DNA from: Dyadobacter sp. CECT 9275
Lineage (GTDB): Bacteria > Bacteroidota > Bacteroidia > Cytophagales > Spirosomataceae
Reading direction: 5' to 3'
Assembly (NCBI RefSeq): GCF_907164905.1
Contig: NZ_CAJRAF010000004.1
Span: 558,001-622,000 of the forward strand
DNA length: 64,000 nucleotides
Shown: positions 52,153-62,687 of the stretch, piece by piece
How the letters are laid out: every line of letters starts with the position of its first letter
How positions within the stretch are numbered: the first letter of the stretch is position 1
The notes under the pieces: generated by a model
Told to the model about the DNA's origin: nothing
Database searches by the model: none
What the model saw: only the letters and a program-made list of their open reading frames with translations
Made by a program: the position numbers and the translations under genes

Positions 52153-52758
52153 GTGAAGAAATTGACCGAACAGTCGGACTATGAAGAAAAAGAGTTGCTA
52201 CGGCTTGCTTCCCAGGCCGATCAGGATGCGTTTACCCTGCTTTTCCATCGATATAAAAACAAATTATTCACCTATCTTTTACGGCTGACCGAGTCGGAAA
52301 TGCTGGCAGAAGATATTGTCCAGAATGTTTTCCTCAAGCTCTGGGAAGATCCTGACCTTCTGGCGGGTATAGACAGTTTTGACAGGTACATTTTCCGTAT
52401 GGCAAAAAATGATGCTACCAATCATTTTAAACGCACGGCTCATGAAACCCTGATCGTCGCCGAAATATTCCATCATAAGCTGCCAGGTTATAATGAAACC
52501 CACGAACTGATGGTACTCAAAGATGTTGAAAAAGCGCTTCTGAGCGTACTGGACCAGCTCACACCTCAGCAAAAAGCAGTATATCATCTCAGCCGGGACG
52601 AAGGCAAAACGCATGATGAAATTGCCAACCTGCTCAAAATATCCCCGAATACCGTTAAAAACCATATCGTGCAGGCTATGTCTGCCGTCCGCACCCAACT
52701 TCGGAAGCACACAGATACTATGCTGATGATCAGCCTGTTGCTAACTATGAAAAAATAA
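52153..52758 (+). CDS. ECF RNA polymerase sigma factor (FecI-like)
   Basis: The 201-aa protein has sigma-70 region 2 (DAFTLLFHRYKNKLFTYLLRLTESEMLAEDIVQNVFLKLWE, about 25-67) and region 4 (LLSVLDQLTPQQKAVYHLSRDEGKTHDEIANLLKISPNTVKNHIVQAMS, about 129-178), with no extra domain. It begins with GTG. The FecR gene follows after 134 bp, then SusC with an STN domain. This order is the standard cell-surface signalling system in Bacteroidota: the receptor senses its substrate, FecR releases the sigma factor, and susCD is transcribed. Confidence 0.95.
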   Translation: MKKLTEQSDYEEKELLRLASQADQDAFTLLFHRYKNKLFTYLLRLTESEMLAEDIVQNVFLKLWEDPDLLAGIDSFDRYIFRMAKNDATNHFKRTAHETLIVAEIFHHKLPGYNETHELMVLKDVEKALLSVLDQLTPQQKAVYHLSRDEGKTHDEIANLLKISPNTVKNHIVQAMSAVRTQLRKHTDTMLMISLLLTMKK

Positions 52759-52892
52759 ATCATATTTTTTTACATTTCTTCTAGTCCCCTTTTTCCTCTC
52801 GTTTGTCTTACTACAAATTGGCATATTTTAGAATTTATAATTTGAATAATACCAATAATAAACACACGTAAAATTGAAACTGACAGTATAAT

Positions 52893-54083
52893 ATGCACTC
52901 GGGCCGAATTGATGATCTGGTAGAGAAGTTTTTCAGACGTGCCTGCACGGACGACGAAATGGAAGAACTTGCTGTGTGGGTGAAACAGAATCCAGATGAT
53001 GCAATTGCGGAGGTCTTGGAAAATGCCTGGCTTACTTTCACGGATGAACAACCCCTGCCGGAAGGCGCTTCTGAACGTATCTTACAAACTGTTTTTTCTC
53101 ATAAAATCAGACCACTAGTAACGGAAGATGAAGAAAGAAGGCCCGGGAGGTGGTTTTGGCCAAAAATTGCTGCCGCAGCCGCGGTACTCCTCTCCGTGGG
53201 CCTGTACTGGTGGTGGTCGGGCAAGGCAAACACAACAACCCCGGTAGCAGCCAGCCGGGCGGAAATAAAGGATACCGATTTGCCTCCGGGGGGCAATAAG
53301 GCAGTACTGACGCTTGGCGACGGTTCAACGATTGTCTTAGACAGTGCCGGAAACGGCAGTCTGGCCAGTCAGGGAAATACAAACATTACGAAATCAGCCA
53401 ATGGTGAGTTGATTTACATAGCCGGGAATAAGCCTGCGGAGGCCATAGTTTATAATACAGTTAGTACGCCAAAAGGAGGCCAATACCACATCGTTCTGCC
53501 CGATGGCTCCAAAGTGTGGCTGAATGCCGCCTCAAGTCTTAGATTCCCGACAGCCTTCACCGGCACAGAACGCAGGGTGGACATCACCGGCGAGGTATAT
53601 TTTGAAATAGCGCATAACCCCAAAATGCCCTTCGTTGTAAAAACGCTGGAAACAGAAATAACGGTATTGGGAACACATTTCAATGTGATGGCCTACCCGG
53701 ACGAAAAAGCAATAAAAACCACTTTGCTGGAAGGATCTGTAAAAGTCAGCAAAGCGGGAAAATCCGTAATGCTGACACCGGGACAGCAGGCGCGGATTTC
53801 TGAACTGTCACCAGCAATCCGCGTTTTGGATGATATCAATATCAACAAGGAAGTAGCCTGGAAAACAGGTTTTTTTGAATTTGAAGATGACAACCTGGAA
53901 AGTATCATGCGGCAGGTATCTCGCTGGTATGACGTGGAGGTCACTTACGAAGGAAGCATGGGCAAAGACCATTTCACGGGACGACTGCCAAGAAACACCA
54001 ATGTATCAAAAGTCCTGAAAATTTTGTCGCTCAGTGGAATAAAGTACAGGATCGAAGGAAAATCAATCATTATAACACCATGA
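52893..54083 (+). CDS. FecR family anti-sigma factor
   Basis: A 396-aa inner-membrane protein: an N-terminal cytoplasmic anti-sigma domain (about 1-85, containing LAVWVKQNPDDAIAEVLENAWLTF), one membrane helix (about 90-110, AAAAAVLLSVGLYWWWSG) and a periplasmic FecR domain with ILPPGGN.AVLTLGDGSTIVLDSA, then PDGSKVWLNAASSLRFPTAF and DUF4974-like end LLEGSVKVSKAGK... YDVEVTYEG. It controls the ECF sigma factor encoded upstream and receives the signal from the STN domain of SusC downstream. Confidence 0.95.
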   Translation: MHSGRIDDLVEKFFRRACTDDEMEELAVWVKQNPDDAIAEVLENAWLTFTDEQPLPEGASERILQTVFSHKIRPLVTEDEERRPGRWFWPKIAAAAAVLLSVGLYWWWSGKANTTTPVAASRAEIKDTDLPPGGNKAVLTLGDGSTIVLDSAGNGSLASQGNTNITKSANGELIYIAGNKPAEAIVYNTVSTPKGGQYHIVLPDGSKVWLNAASSLRFPTAFTGTERRVDITGEVYFEIAHNPKMPFVVKTLETEITVLGTHFNVMAYPDEKAIKTTLLEGSVKVSKAGKSVMLTPGQQARISELSPAIRVLDDININKEVAWKTGFFEFEDDNLESIMRQVSRWYDVEVTYEGSMGKDHFTGRLPRNTNVSKVLKILSLSGIKYRIEGKSIIITP

Positions 54084-54256
54084 ACCATACCGTGCCTATG
54101 ACGAAATAAACACCTTTACATCACTCCGTTTTCTGGTGTTGCCTCGCAGCTATGCAAAAAAGAACGGGAACGTTGCAACCGCTCCCGCTCTTCAAAGAGC
54201 CAGCATTTTTAAACAATTTGCTCAAACCGTTTTTTTACCAACCCAACAACAAAAGT

Positions 54257-57200
54257 ATGAATCACAACTCTTTTATCCAAAAGAGACGGGCGCTGTCGTA
54301 TATACTACACAGTCACATCGGTCTCCTTCCAACGCGAACCATTTTGGTTATGAAACTGATCCTTATTTTATCCGTGTTTTTTTGCCTGCAGGTGAGCGCT
54401 CACTCATCGGCACAAAAAATTACGCTGATCGTACGGAATGCTCCTCTGGAAAAAGTATTAAAAGACATTGAGAGGCAGAGCGGCTATTCCTTCTGGTACA
54501 AAACCGAACTGATACAGAAATCGGAAAGGATAACACTTTCCCTGAAAGATAACAGCCTCCAGGAGGCGCTGACCAAATGCCTCCTGAATCAACCGATTGA
54601 ATATTCCATTGTAGATCAGACGGTTGTACTGCAGGCCAAAAAACAGGTTAAACCTGTGGAGCCCTTAAAACAGATCCTGGAAATGATAAAAGGCCAGGTA
54701 CTGGGCCCGGACGGCAAACCGTTGATCGGTGTGACGGTACTCGTGAAAGCAAGCAAAATGGGCACAACTACGGACGCTGACGGGAATTTCACGATCAATG
54801 CCACGGAGACAGACATACTCGTTTTTTCCTACATCGGTTTTGTTACAAAGGAAGTTTTGGTTGGCAAGCAAAGCAGCATCACGATTTCCCTGGCGGAAAG
54901 TAATGCAACACTGGGCGAAGTGGCGGTGATCGGGTATGGAACGCAATCCAGAAAAACCCTGACCAGCGCTGTGAGTACGGTAAAATCCGAAGATATGAAC
55001 AAAGGTGCGATCACCGATGTGGGCCAGCTCCTGCAGGGCAAAGTACCGGGATTGAATATCACCGCTAACGGTGATCCCAACAAACCTGCCGCGGTTGTAC
55101 TTCGTGGCGCGTCTACCATCAACAGTTCGCAAGGGCCGTTTTATGTGATCGACAACGTGCCGGGTGCTGACATAGCCACAATTGCTCCGGACGACATTGC
55201 CACCATTGATATTCTGAAAGATGCTGCCGCAACTGCCATCTATGGTAACAGGGCTGCCAACGGGGTGATCATGGTTACAACGAAAAAAGGAAAAAGGGGG
55301 GAGTCAAAAATCAATTACAACGGTTTTGTAGGAATAGAAAAAGTTTCCAACAAACTGGACATGATGACCGGTGCCCAGCTCCGCGAATTTCTTGACAAAA
55401 ACGGCGTAGGACTTTCACCCAAAGATGACCTGGGCGCAGATACCGACTGGCAGTCTGCTGTTCAGAAAAAAACGGCGATCTCCACAAACCATAACCTGTC
55501 GTTCAGCGGCGGAACCGACCGCACCACCTACAGCGCCAGCCTGAATTATGTAAAGAAAGAAGGTATTATGCTAAACAGCTCTTTGCAACGTTTTATCGGC
55601 CGTTTGTCCCTCCAGCAATATGCTTTCAAGGACAAGCTGAAATTCGGGCTGACGGTTACCAATGCCAACAGTACCGGCAAAGATATTCCCTACCGTAACA
55701 CGGTATTACTTCAATCCGCGCTGCACCTGCCGGTTTCCCCGATTAAAAACGCAGATGGCAGTTATTTCGAAAATCTGGACCACACCGATTATTACAACCC
55801 GGTTTCGATGATCCACAACAGCGAAAACAGTACAAAAACGAATAATTTGACAGGAAGCTTGACGACAGAACTAAAACTGCCATTTGGATTGACTTACAAC
55901 CTGAACCTGTCGTATCTGAACACCACATCTCTTGGAGGAACCTACTATAACAAATATTTTACCGATCATTATAACAACATGTATGACAATCCTGAGCCGG
56001 GATTGGGCTATCATTCACAACAGTCATTCGGCGCCAACGGCCAGGCCAACAGAACTTCCTACCGCAATTCGAGCAAAATCCTTGAAACGTTTTTAACATG
56101 GAACAAGGAATTCGGTGATCACTCCCTGAATGTGGTAGCTGGCTATTCATGGCAGGATTATATCATCGGAGAGGGTTTTCAGGTGACAACAAGTAATTTA
56201 CCGGTTGACAACATCAGCTACAACAACCTGGCACTGAGCAATCCGTACGGTATTTCCGGTTTTCAGATCGGCTTTGGACCCGACGGAATATACCAGCAAA
56301 CACGTCTGATCTCTGATTTTGCCCGTTTTAATTATAATTTCAAAAACAAATATTTGTTACAGGGATCGATCAGAAGAGACGGCAGCTCTGTTTTCGGGAA
56401 AAATAATCAGTGGGGATACTTTCCTTCTGTAGGCGCTGCCTGGAGGATCAGTGAGGAAGAGTTCATGGCTGGTCAAAAAACCTTCAGCGACCTGAAACTG
56501 CGCGGGAGTTATGGTGTAACGGGTAACGCCACCGGTTTTGGGGCTTATACCACACAGTTTTTGTCGGGAAGCCTGGGTACCTATTATTACAACGGAATAC
56601 TTACGGCAGCTCTAGGACCCACACAGGCTGCAAATGCGGATCTGAAATGGGAAAAAACGGCAACCACCAATATCGGACTTGATTTTGCTGTCTTAAACGG
56701 TAAGCTGAGCGGTACTTTAGAACTCTACAATAAAAACACAACGGGTATGATTTACTCCTACAGTGTGGATCCTATACTGGTACCAACCGGTAAAATAACC
56801 ACCAATGGGGGTAGTATCAATAACAAAGGCGTGGAACTGAGTTTGAGCGCCACGGTTTTTGACAAAGGGCCCTTTCACTGGACCACGGGACTGAATCTTG
56901 CACACAATAAAAATACGGTTACCAGCCTTTCAAACCCGCTTTTTGCCGGTGGTGACTCCGTACTGCTTGCCTATCCCGAAGGCTTGGGACAATCCAGTCA
57001 CTCTCTCGAAATCCTGAAAGCGGGCAAACCCCTCGGGCAGTTTTTCTCCCTGCAATATGCAGGCAAAAATGCCGATGGTGTTTCTCAGTTTGTGGGTGGC
57101 GACGGTCAGCTGACAACGACGCCTTCCATTGGCGTGGATTACAAATACATCGGAAATGCACAGCCAAAATTACTTGCCGGCTGGTCCAACAGTTTCCGTT

Positions 57201-57613
57201 ACCGGAATTTTGACCTGAACGTTTTCCTGCGTGGCGCCTTTGGGAATAAGATCTTCAACGCAACCCGGGCCGATCTTTTCCGTCCGAACACGGCCCAGTA
57301 TACCAATATCCTGGCCGATGCAGGAAATGAATCCATGGCAGATTTCAACTCTTACCAGTATTCGTCCCGTTTTGTGGAAAACGGTAGTTACCTGAGATTT
57401 GACAATGCTACCCTCGGCTATAATTTCAAAAACCTCGGTTCCGGAATCAAAACACTGCGTATTTACACTTCTGTGAACAATCTTTTCGTGATCACCAAAT
57501 ACACCGGTGTGGATCCGGAGATCAACCAGGGAGGCTTGGCGCCGGGCGTGGATTCCAACAACTTTTATCCTAAAACAAGAACTTTCCTTTTGGGAGTGAA
57601 TGTGTCATTCTGA
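54257..57613 (+). CDS. susC: SusC/RagA family TonB-dependent receptor with STN signalling domain
   Basis: This 1118-aa outer-membrane receptor has a signal peptide with unusually long N-terminal region (helix LILILSVFFCLQVSAHSSA). An STN domain follows (KITLIVRNAPLEKVLKDIERQSGYSFWYKTE, about 48-115) that contacts FecR. A carboxypeptidase-like domain comes next (VKGQVLGPDGKPLIGVTV), then the plug (VAVIGYGTQSRKTLTSAV, AVVLRGASTINSSQGPFYVIDNVPG, IDILKDAAATAIYGNRAANGVIMVTTKKG) and the barrel, ending FLLGVNVSF with the terminal Phe. I chose the ATG at 54257; an ATG at 54152 is also in frame. The substrate is unknown. Confidence 0.9.
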   Translation: MNHNSFIQKRRALSYILHSHIGLLPTRTILVMKLILILSVFFCLQVSAHSSAQKITLIVRNAPLEKVLKDIERQSGYSFWYKTELIQKSERITLSLKDNSLQEALTKCLLNQPIEYSIVDQTVVLQAKKQVKPVEPLKQILEMIKGQVLGPDGKPLIGVTVLVKASKMGTTTDADGNFTINATETDILVFSYIGFVTKEVLVGKQSSITISLAESNATLGEVAVIGYGTQSRKTLTSAVSTVKSEDMNKGAITDVGQLLQGKVPGLNITANGDPNKPAAVVLRGASTINSSQGPFYVIDNVPGADIATIAPDDIATIDILKDAAATAIYGNRAANGVIMVTTKKGKRGESKINYNGFVGIEKVSNKLDMMTGAQLREFLDKNGVGLSPKDDLGADTDWQSAVQKKTAISTNHNLSFSGGTDRTTYSASLNYVKKEGIMLNSSLQRFIGRLSLQQYAFKDKLKFGLTVTNANSTGKDIPYRNTVLLQSALHLPVSPIKNADGSYFENLDHTDYYNPVSMIHNSENSTKTNNLTGSLTTELKLPFGLTYNLNLSYLNTTSLGGTYYNKYFTDHYNNMYDNPEPGLGYHSQQSFGANGQANRTSYRNSSKILETFLTWNKEFGDHSLNVVAGYSWQDYIIGEGFQVTTSNLPVDNISYNNLALSNPYGISGFQIGFGPDGIYQQTRLISDFARFNYNFKNKYLLQGSIRRDGSSVFGKNNQWGYFPSVGAAWRISEEEFMAGQKTFSDLKLRGSYGVTGNATGFGAYTTQFLSGSLGTYYYNGILTAALGPTQAANADLKWEKTATTNIGLDFAVLNGKLSGTLELYNKNTTGMIYSYSVDPILVPTGKITTNGGSINNKGVELSLSATVFDKGPFHWTTGLNLAHNKNTVTSLSNPLFAGGDSVLLAYPEGLGQSSHSLEILKAGKPLGQFFSLQYAGKNADGVSQFVGGDGQLTTTPSIGVDYKYIGNAQPKLLAGWSNSFRYRNFDLNVFLRGAFGNKIFNATRADLFRPNTAQYTNILADAGNESMADFNSYQYSSRFVENGSYLRFDNATLGYNFKNLGSGIKTLRIYTSVNNLFVITKYTGVDPEINQGGLAPGVDSNNFYPKTRTFLLGVNVSF

Positions 57614-57632
57614 TCTTTAAAATTTAGATATC

Positions 57633-59243
57633 ATGAGAAAGTCATATATAAAAACAGTTTTATCAGCAGTTCTGATGGGTACCTTGTTTTCCTGTCACGA
57701 TCTGGACGTACCGGTAACCTCGGAGCTCACGCCCGATGTTTTTCCTACCGATGCTTCCCAGTTTATCAGCGCAGCGGGACCGGCCTATGTAGCGTTACGC
57801 GGGAATATTTCAGTTGAATTTTTCCACCTGCAAACCCTGAGTACCGACGAAGCGATTTTCCCTGCCAAAGGTGGAAACTGGTATAACGGAGCAGAATTCA
57901 AGGATCTGCACCTGCACAGCTGGACAAAAGACCACAGCACAGTAACCGGAAACTGGACCTGGCTGAGTACCATTATCGGAACCGTAAACCAGTCTCTTTC
58001 TATCCTGGAAACAAATATGCCGGACGGAACGACCAAAAAGCAAAGCCTTGCAGAGCTGAAAATGGTGCGTGCGCTGGCCTATTTCTGGATGATGGACAGT
58101 TTTGGAAACGTACCGATTATCACCACGTATGGTGATTACAGTGCTCATCCCAATGTAAAAAGGGCAGAAGTTTTCACCTTTATTGAAACGGAAATCAAAG
58201 CCGCCCTACCCGATCTGAGTACCGTGATGGACATCACCACCTACGGCCGCCCGACCCAATATATGGCGCAGGCTTTGCTTGCAAAGATGTATCTGAACGC
58301 CGAGGTATATACGGGGACGGCCCGTTACGCCGATTGTATCGCCGCCTGTGATGCGATCATCAGTTCGGGAAAATTCTCCCTTGAACCTGCGGCTTCGTAT
58401 CTGCAGATGTTTTATCCCAACAACGGGCCACAGATGAAGGAATTCATCTTCGCTATTCCTTTTGACGCAACGGCATCCAACACTTTCCCGTTCAGGGCTA
58501 CCAACCTGCATTCTCGTTATGATATTCCGAGAGGGCTGGTTGCGAAGTACAAAATGCCCTTTACACCTGACGCCGCCGTGAGCACTTTACCCGAATTCTA
58601 TCAATATTTCAACGATCCCAATGATATCCGGAATAAGGAATGGCTCACCGGTTTGCAGTTTTACGACGATGGAACACCGGTAACGGTTACGACCACTAAA
58701 AAAGGATATGACCAGTTTTATTCCGGCTCTGATCCTTCGGCGCCATTCACTTATCAGATTAATATCACGCCGGAAGTTACGCTGAGACAGGATGTAGCCT
58801 CTTTTGATGTAGGAAATGATGAACTTGCCTGGAACATGGGTTACAGAAATATCAAGTTCCATCCGGATGCTACTTCTTTGAACCGAAATCAAAATAACGA
58901 TGTGCCTATTTTCCGTTATTCCGACGCCATCCTGATGAAAGCAGAGGCTATTCAGAGAGGAGGCGCCCCTACGCTGGGTGCAACTGCTTTGTCTCTTGTG
59001 AACTCAATCAGAACCGCAAGGCAGGCCACTGCTTTCACAGCGGTGACGCTCGAATCCATTTACGAGGAAAGAGCGCGGGAATTTGCTTCGGAGATGTGGC
59101 ACAGAAACGATATGATCCGATACGGAAAATTTGAAAACAAATGGGGATACAAAACCAACAGTGACGTTACCAGACGCATTTTCCCTATTCCTAATTCTGC
59201 TCTTTTACTTAACCCGGCGTTAGTCCAAAATCCCGGATACTGA
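57633..59243 (+). CDS. susD: SusD/RagB family nutrient-binding lipoprotein
   Basis: The 536-aa protein has a lipoprotein signal (LFSC, Cys21) and helical SusD organisation: VPVTSELTPDVFPTDASQF, AELKMVRALAYFWMMDSFGNVPI with TPR-like helices, and the usual end RRIFPIPNSALLLNPALVQNPGY. It starts 19 nt after the SusC gene and ends just before a strong terminator. Partner of the STN-containing SusC. Confidence 0.9.
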   Translation: MRKSYIKTVLSAVLMGTLFSCHDLDVPVTSELTPDVFPTDASQFISAAGPAYVALRGNISVEFFHLQTLSTDEAIFPAKGGNWYNGAEFKDLHLHSWTKDHSTVTGNWTWLSTIIGTVNQSLSILETNMPDGTTKKQSLAELKMVRALAYFWMMDSFGNVPIITTYGDYSAHPNVKRAEVFTFIETEIKAALPDLSTVMDITTYGRPTQYMAQALLAKMYLNAEVYTGTARYADCIAACDAIISSGKFSLEPAASYLQMFYPNNGPQMKEFIFAIPFDATASNTFPFRATNLHSRYDIPRGLVAKYKMPFTPDAAVSTLPEFYQYFNDPNDIRNKEWLTGLQFYDDGTPVTVTTTKKGYDQFYSGSDPSAPFTYQINITPEVTLRQDVASFDVGNDELAWNMGYRNIKFHPDATSLNRNQNNDVPIFRYSDAILMKAEAIQRGGAPTLGATALSLVNSIRTARQATAFTAVTLESIYEERAREFASEMWHRNDMIRYGKFENKWGYKTNSDVTRRIFPIPNSALLLNPALVQNPGY

Positions 59244-59244
59244 C

Positions 59245-59286
59245 AAAAAAGCCTCCGCGCCCGTTTTTGGGCACGGAGGCTTTTTT
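59245..59286 (+). terminator. Strong intrinsic terminator after the sigma/FecR-susCD operon
   Basis: AAAAAAGCCTCCG, GCCC and the complementary GGGC, CGGAGGCTTTTTT form a stem of about 17 bp with one mismatch around a T-rich loop. The downstream T-run is six long in the operon direction, and the A-run on the other side makes it usable in both directions. The convergent gene ends at 59333. Confidence 0.9.
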
Positions 59287-59332
59287 GTAAAAAGTTTTCA
59301 ATCAACAGCCTGCCGGGGCTGCCAGTCAATGG

Positions 59333-60892
59333 TCAGATTTTATCTTTCCGCCCGGTTTTACGTATTATTGAATAAATATCCGTTCGTCTGTCTTTTAAGT
59401 TCCGGACACTTCCAAATTGGTTTAATTCCCTTAACATGTCAATGTCCACATCGGCAATTAAAATCATTTCTGTATTGGGCGTAGCTTCGGCTTTTATTCC
59501 ATTGGTGGGAAACGAAAAATCGCATGGGGTAAAAACCATAGATTGGGCATATTGAATATCCATATTGTGGACTTTCGGCAGGTTGCCCACACTCCCGGCG
59601 ATAGCTACATAACATTCATTTTCAATGGCCCTCGCCTGCGCACAGTTCCTTACTCTTGAATAACCATTTTGGGTGTCGGTCAGAAAGGGCACAAATAGTA
59701 TATTCATTCCCTCATCGGCCAGAATGCGGCTTAATTCGGGAAATTCAACATCGTAACAAATCAGGATACCTATTTTTCCGCAGTCTGTATTGAAGGTTTT
59801 TAACGTACTGCCGCCCTGCATCCCCCATACCTTTGCTTCGTCCGGTGTGACATGTAACTTCTCAAATCGTTCAATTCCCCCATCTCTCTTGCATAAATAA
59901 CCTACATTGTAAAGACTGTTATCTACAACCTCAGGCATACTTCCGGTGATGATATTAATGTTATAGGAGATGGCAAGCTCCGAAAAGCGATTCACGATTT
60001 TCTCTGTATACTCGGCCAACTTCCTGATCGCCTCCGCTTCTGCGAGGTGATTGTAATCAGACATCAACGGGGCATTGAAGAACTCAGGAAACAGCGCAAA
60101 ATCACACCGGTACCCCGAAACCGCATCCACAAAATACTCCACCTGCTGCATGAGCTCGTCAAAGTCGTTGTATAGCCTCATCTGCCACTGAATCAGGCCC
60201 AATCTGATGATTGACTTTGTGAAGGCGGCCCGATCAGAGCTTTTCTCATAGTATACATTATCCCATTCAAGCAGCACCGCATATTCGTTGGAATCTTTAT
60301 CCCCTTCCAGATAACCTTGCAATATTCTGGCAGGGTGAAAGTCATTTGACAATTGAAAGTTCAGTACAGGATCGTGGATATCCTTGTTCCGTACTTTTTC
60401 AATGTACTCTTTCGGGGTGATCGTATCAGCATACTGATGGTAATTGGGGATACGCCCGCCAAAAATAATTCCTTTCAGATTTAGTTTCTCACACAGTTCT
60501 TTTCGGTAATCATACAAACGCCTTCCCAGGCGCAGGCCGCGAAACTTGGGCCTGATAAAAACATCAATTCCATATAATACATCTCCCTTCTTGGTGTGGG
60601 TATTAAAACTATAATTTCCAGTTATTTGTCTGTACGTATGTTTCGTGTCAACTTTCTCGTAGTCAACAATAATGGATAAGGCACAGCCTGCCAGTTCATT
60701 ATCGACCCTTATCCCCACCTGCCCCTCATGAAAGATGGTAGTCAGTGTTCTGATGTGATGTTCTTTCCAATAGGCATCCGGCATACTGGAATAGGTCTCG
60801 ATCATCATTTCTTTGATCTCCTCGTAATCTTCCGGTTTCAGAAAAACCAGCTCAATATTCTCAATTGATTTTGCGTCCTTATTTGTTTCCAT
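59333..60892 (-). CDS. Fusion of GNAT acetyltransferase and carbon-nitrogen hydrolase
   Basis: The 519-aa protein joins an N-terminal GNAT domain (about 12-215: FIRPKFRGLRLGRRLYDYR is the acetyl-CoA-binding RGxGxG-type loop) to a C-terminal nitrilase-superfamily domain (about 225-510). The nitrilase catalytic triad is present as E270 (FPEFFNAPL), K345 (FEKLHVTP) and C379 (GILICYDVEFPEL). Fusions of this kind are widespread in bacteria, but their substrate is not established. Amides or small nitrogen compounds such as N-carbamoyl derivatives are candidates. No operon partner; the upstream 313 bp hold no clear gene. Confidence 0.9.
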   Translation of the reverse strand: METNKDAKSIENIELVFLKPEDYEEIKEMMIETYSSMPDAYWKEHHIRTLTTIFHEGQVGIRVDNELAGCALSIIVDYEKVDTKHTYRQITGNYSFNTHTKKGDVLYGIDVFIRPKFRGLRLGRRLYDYRKELCEKLNLKGIIFGGRIPNYHQYADTITPKEYIEKVRNKDIHDPVLNFQLSNDFHPARILQGYLEGDKDSNEYAVLLEWDNVYYEKSSDRAAFTKSIIRLGLIQWQMRLYNDFDELMQQVEYFVDAVSGYRCDFALFPEFFNAPLMSDYNHLAEAEAIRKLAEYTEKIVNRFSELAISYNINIITGSMPEVVDNSLYNVGYLCKRDGGIERFEKLHVTPDEAKVWGMQGGSTLKTFNTDCGKIGILICYDVEFPELSRILADEGMNILFVPFLTDTQNGYSRVRNCAQARAIENECYVAIAGSVGNLPKVHNMDIQYAQSMVFTPCDFSFPTNGIKAEATPNTEMILIADVDIDMLRELNQFGSVRNLKDRRTDIYSIIRKTGRKDKI

Positions 60893-61205
60893 AGTCTTTC
60901 TCTCCGCCTTAATTCTTTCTCAGGATGTTGCGTTCCGGACATTAACGCTTTGGTAGCCGGTTGATTTAAAAGCTGTTCACTTTTACGAACATAGACCGTG
61001 ATGGTCAACTTTTTTAGTTCTTCAATCTGATTGATGCCGCTAAAATTCCGCATAATAAAATGAAGTAACAAAGAAACAGCCCGGAAGTTTTGGCGCTTTC
61101 CGCTGCAAGACTGGTTACACTTTCCGCAGACTACGGCCCGCGAAGGAAATTGGGTTACTCCTCTTCTTTCAACCCCTCGTCGCAAACAACCGCGATTTAC
61201 CCCTA
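60893..61205. other. Intergenic region without a supported gene
   Basis: About 313 bp between the fusion gene start and the GT39-like gene stop. A 123-codon frame covers most of it on the minus strand, but it overlaps both neighbours and has no family match, so I regard it as chance. Confidence 0.4.
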
Positions 61206-62687
61206 TCACTTGTGAATTGCCAGGGTAGCATTTAGCCCCAGATCGACAATCTGATAGACACCCGTTCGTTTAACGGAATCCAGTACGTTGTCATGAATGT
61301 CATCAAAAAACAGATATCTGGTACTTTTTGGATCATAGGCTACAGACAGTCGGCTGTATCTTTGAAAAGAGGTTTGAATTTCCGGACAATTTGAGATTTT
61401 ATTTGGCAAATAAACTTTAGAATCGGTGGGCACATATGCGGAAAGCCTTCTGGATAAGTCAAACATAGAATCCGGTTCTGGGTATACGAGTTTGTATGTC
61501 ATCATGCTTAGCGATATGGCCGACAAAATCACAAATAATATACGGGTTCCAGCGTAAAAATTTAATACTACTGGCAAGAGCAGTTCAATCGAGCATGCTG
61601 CAAAAAACAGTCCAACGAAAGGGAGAGCCGGCAGCAGATAATGGTCTCCCTGCTTTACACTAATCAACATGGGAAGGATCACCGAAGCTGTCAGCAGGAA
61701 TGTCAGAAAGCATACTTTTTTCGATTGAGAAGAAATGTATGGCTTACCTCTCAGGTAAAAGTTTGCGGCAAAAAGTGCTGTAAGCATCACAAGGTGAGGT
61801 ATGATGTTAAATAACAAAAGCTTAAGGAGATGAAAGTGCGCTGTCCAGTCATCAGCAACCTTCTCCCTTTTCTTTAAGAGCGCTGCCATAACCTGCCCCT
61901 GGAAATAGTTTGTAAGAAAATAACTCGCAGGTGAATACTGCATAAGCAGGAACATCAGGGACAGCAAAACCGCAAACGCTGTTACAGTACCTTTTAACGC
62001 AATTTTATAAAAACTCCTGCCATAAATAAAAGAATAAATAGCCGGGAACGCCAGTGGGTAAATCCCGACGGGCCCCTTTGTCAAACACGCAAAAACGATC
62101 AGGACACCAGAAGCCACCCAGTAGAAAACTCTGAATTTACCACTGGTTATGGCCAGTAATTGGAAATAACAGGCTCCTAAACAAAAAACGGCCATTGTTG
62201 TATCCAACAGATTGTTTGGCATGCTCCACCATACCATTCTAAGACCGTACCACAACAAAATTGGCCACCACGCTTGTTCTCTGATCTGGCTGTTCTGTTC
62301 AAATAGCTTTCTCCAGACGCAGACGATCAGCCATATACTTACGAGTAGAATAATCGTATCGTAGATATTTTCGACTGCCGTGGTATCTCCCAACATCCTG
62401 AATAGAAGAGATTCCAGAAAAAACATCAAGGGTGGATGCTCACAAAAAAAAGAACAATAATTGTAAGGGAGCCAAAACGAATCGGCAAAGTGGGGTTCCC
62501 AAATGGTACCCTGACCTATAGCCATGTTTCTGGCAATTGCGGCATAGGCCAGCCCATCCATGAATAACACGTTGTCAAAGGACCTTGGAATAAAAGTCAT
62601 TGCTATGAAACAGATCGTCAGAAGCCAGCCCCAGTTCTTAATGTATTCCTTTTTTCTTCCCAAATAACGCTCCCTCCCTATACCCAT
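61206..62687 (-). CDS. GT39-like polytopic glycosyltransferase (ArnT/PMT type)
   Basis: A 493-aa integral membrane protein with about 11 hydrophobic helices. After the first helix the extracytoplasmic loop begins with FMDGLAYAAIARNMAIGQG, where the Asp is the usual catalytic residue of GT-C fold enzymes. Further on KGPVGIYPLAFPAI and KQGDHYLLPALPF match the ArnT/PMT pattern. Such enzymes transfer sugars from polyprenyl-phosphate donors to lipid A, proteins or polysaccharides. It diverges from the GT2 gene at 63189 and may be part of a surface-polysaccharide region. Confidence 0.75.
   Translation of the reverse strand: MGIGRERYLGRKKEYIKNWGWLLTICFIAMTFIPRSFDNVLFMDGLAYAAIARNMAIGQGTIWEPHFADSFWLPYNYCSFFCEHPPLMFFLESLLFRMLGDTTAVENIYDTIILLVSIWLIVCVWRKLFEQNSQIREQAWWPILLWYGLRMVWWSMPNNLLDTTMAVFCLGACYFQLLAITSGKFRVFYWVASGVLIVFACLTKGPVGIYPLAFPAIYSFIYGRSFYKIALKGTVTAFAVLLSLMFLLMQYSPASYFLTNYFQGQVMAALLKKREKVADDWTAHFHLLKLLLFNIIPHLVMLTALFAANFYLRGKPYISSQSKKVCFLTFLLTASVILPMLISVKQGDHYLLPALPFVGLFFAACSIELLLPVVLNFYAGTRILFVILSAISLSMMTYKLVYPEPDSMFDLSRRLSAYVPTDSKVYLPNKISNCPEIQTSFQRYSRLSVAYDPKSTRYLFFDDIHDNVLDSVKRTGVYQIVDLGLNATLAIHK

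Noticed and set aside
60838..61209. 123-codon minus-strand frame between the GNAT-nitrilase and GT39-like genes
   Set aside because: It overlaps both neighbours and shows no recognised motif or sensible composition.
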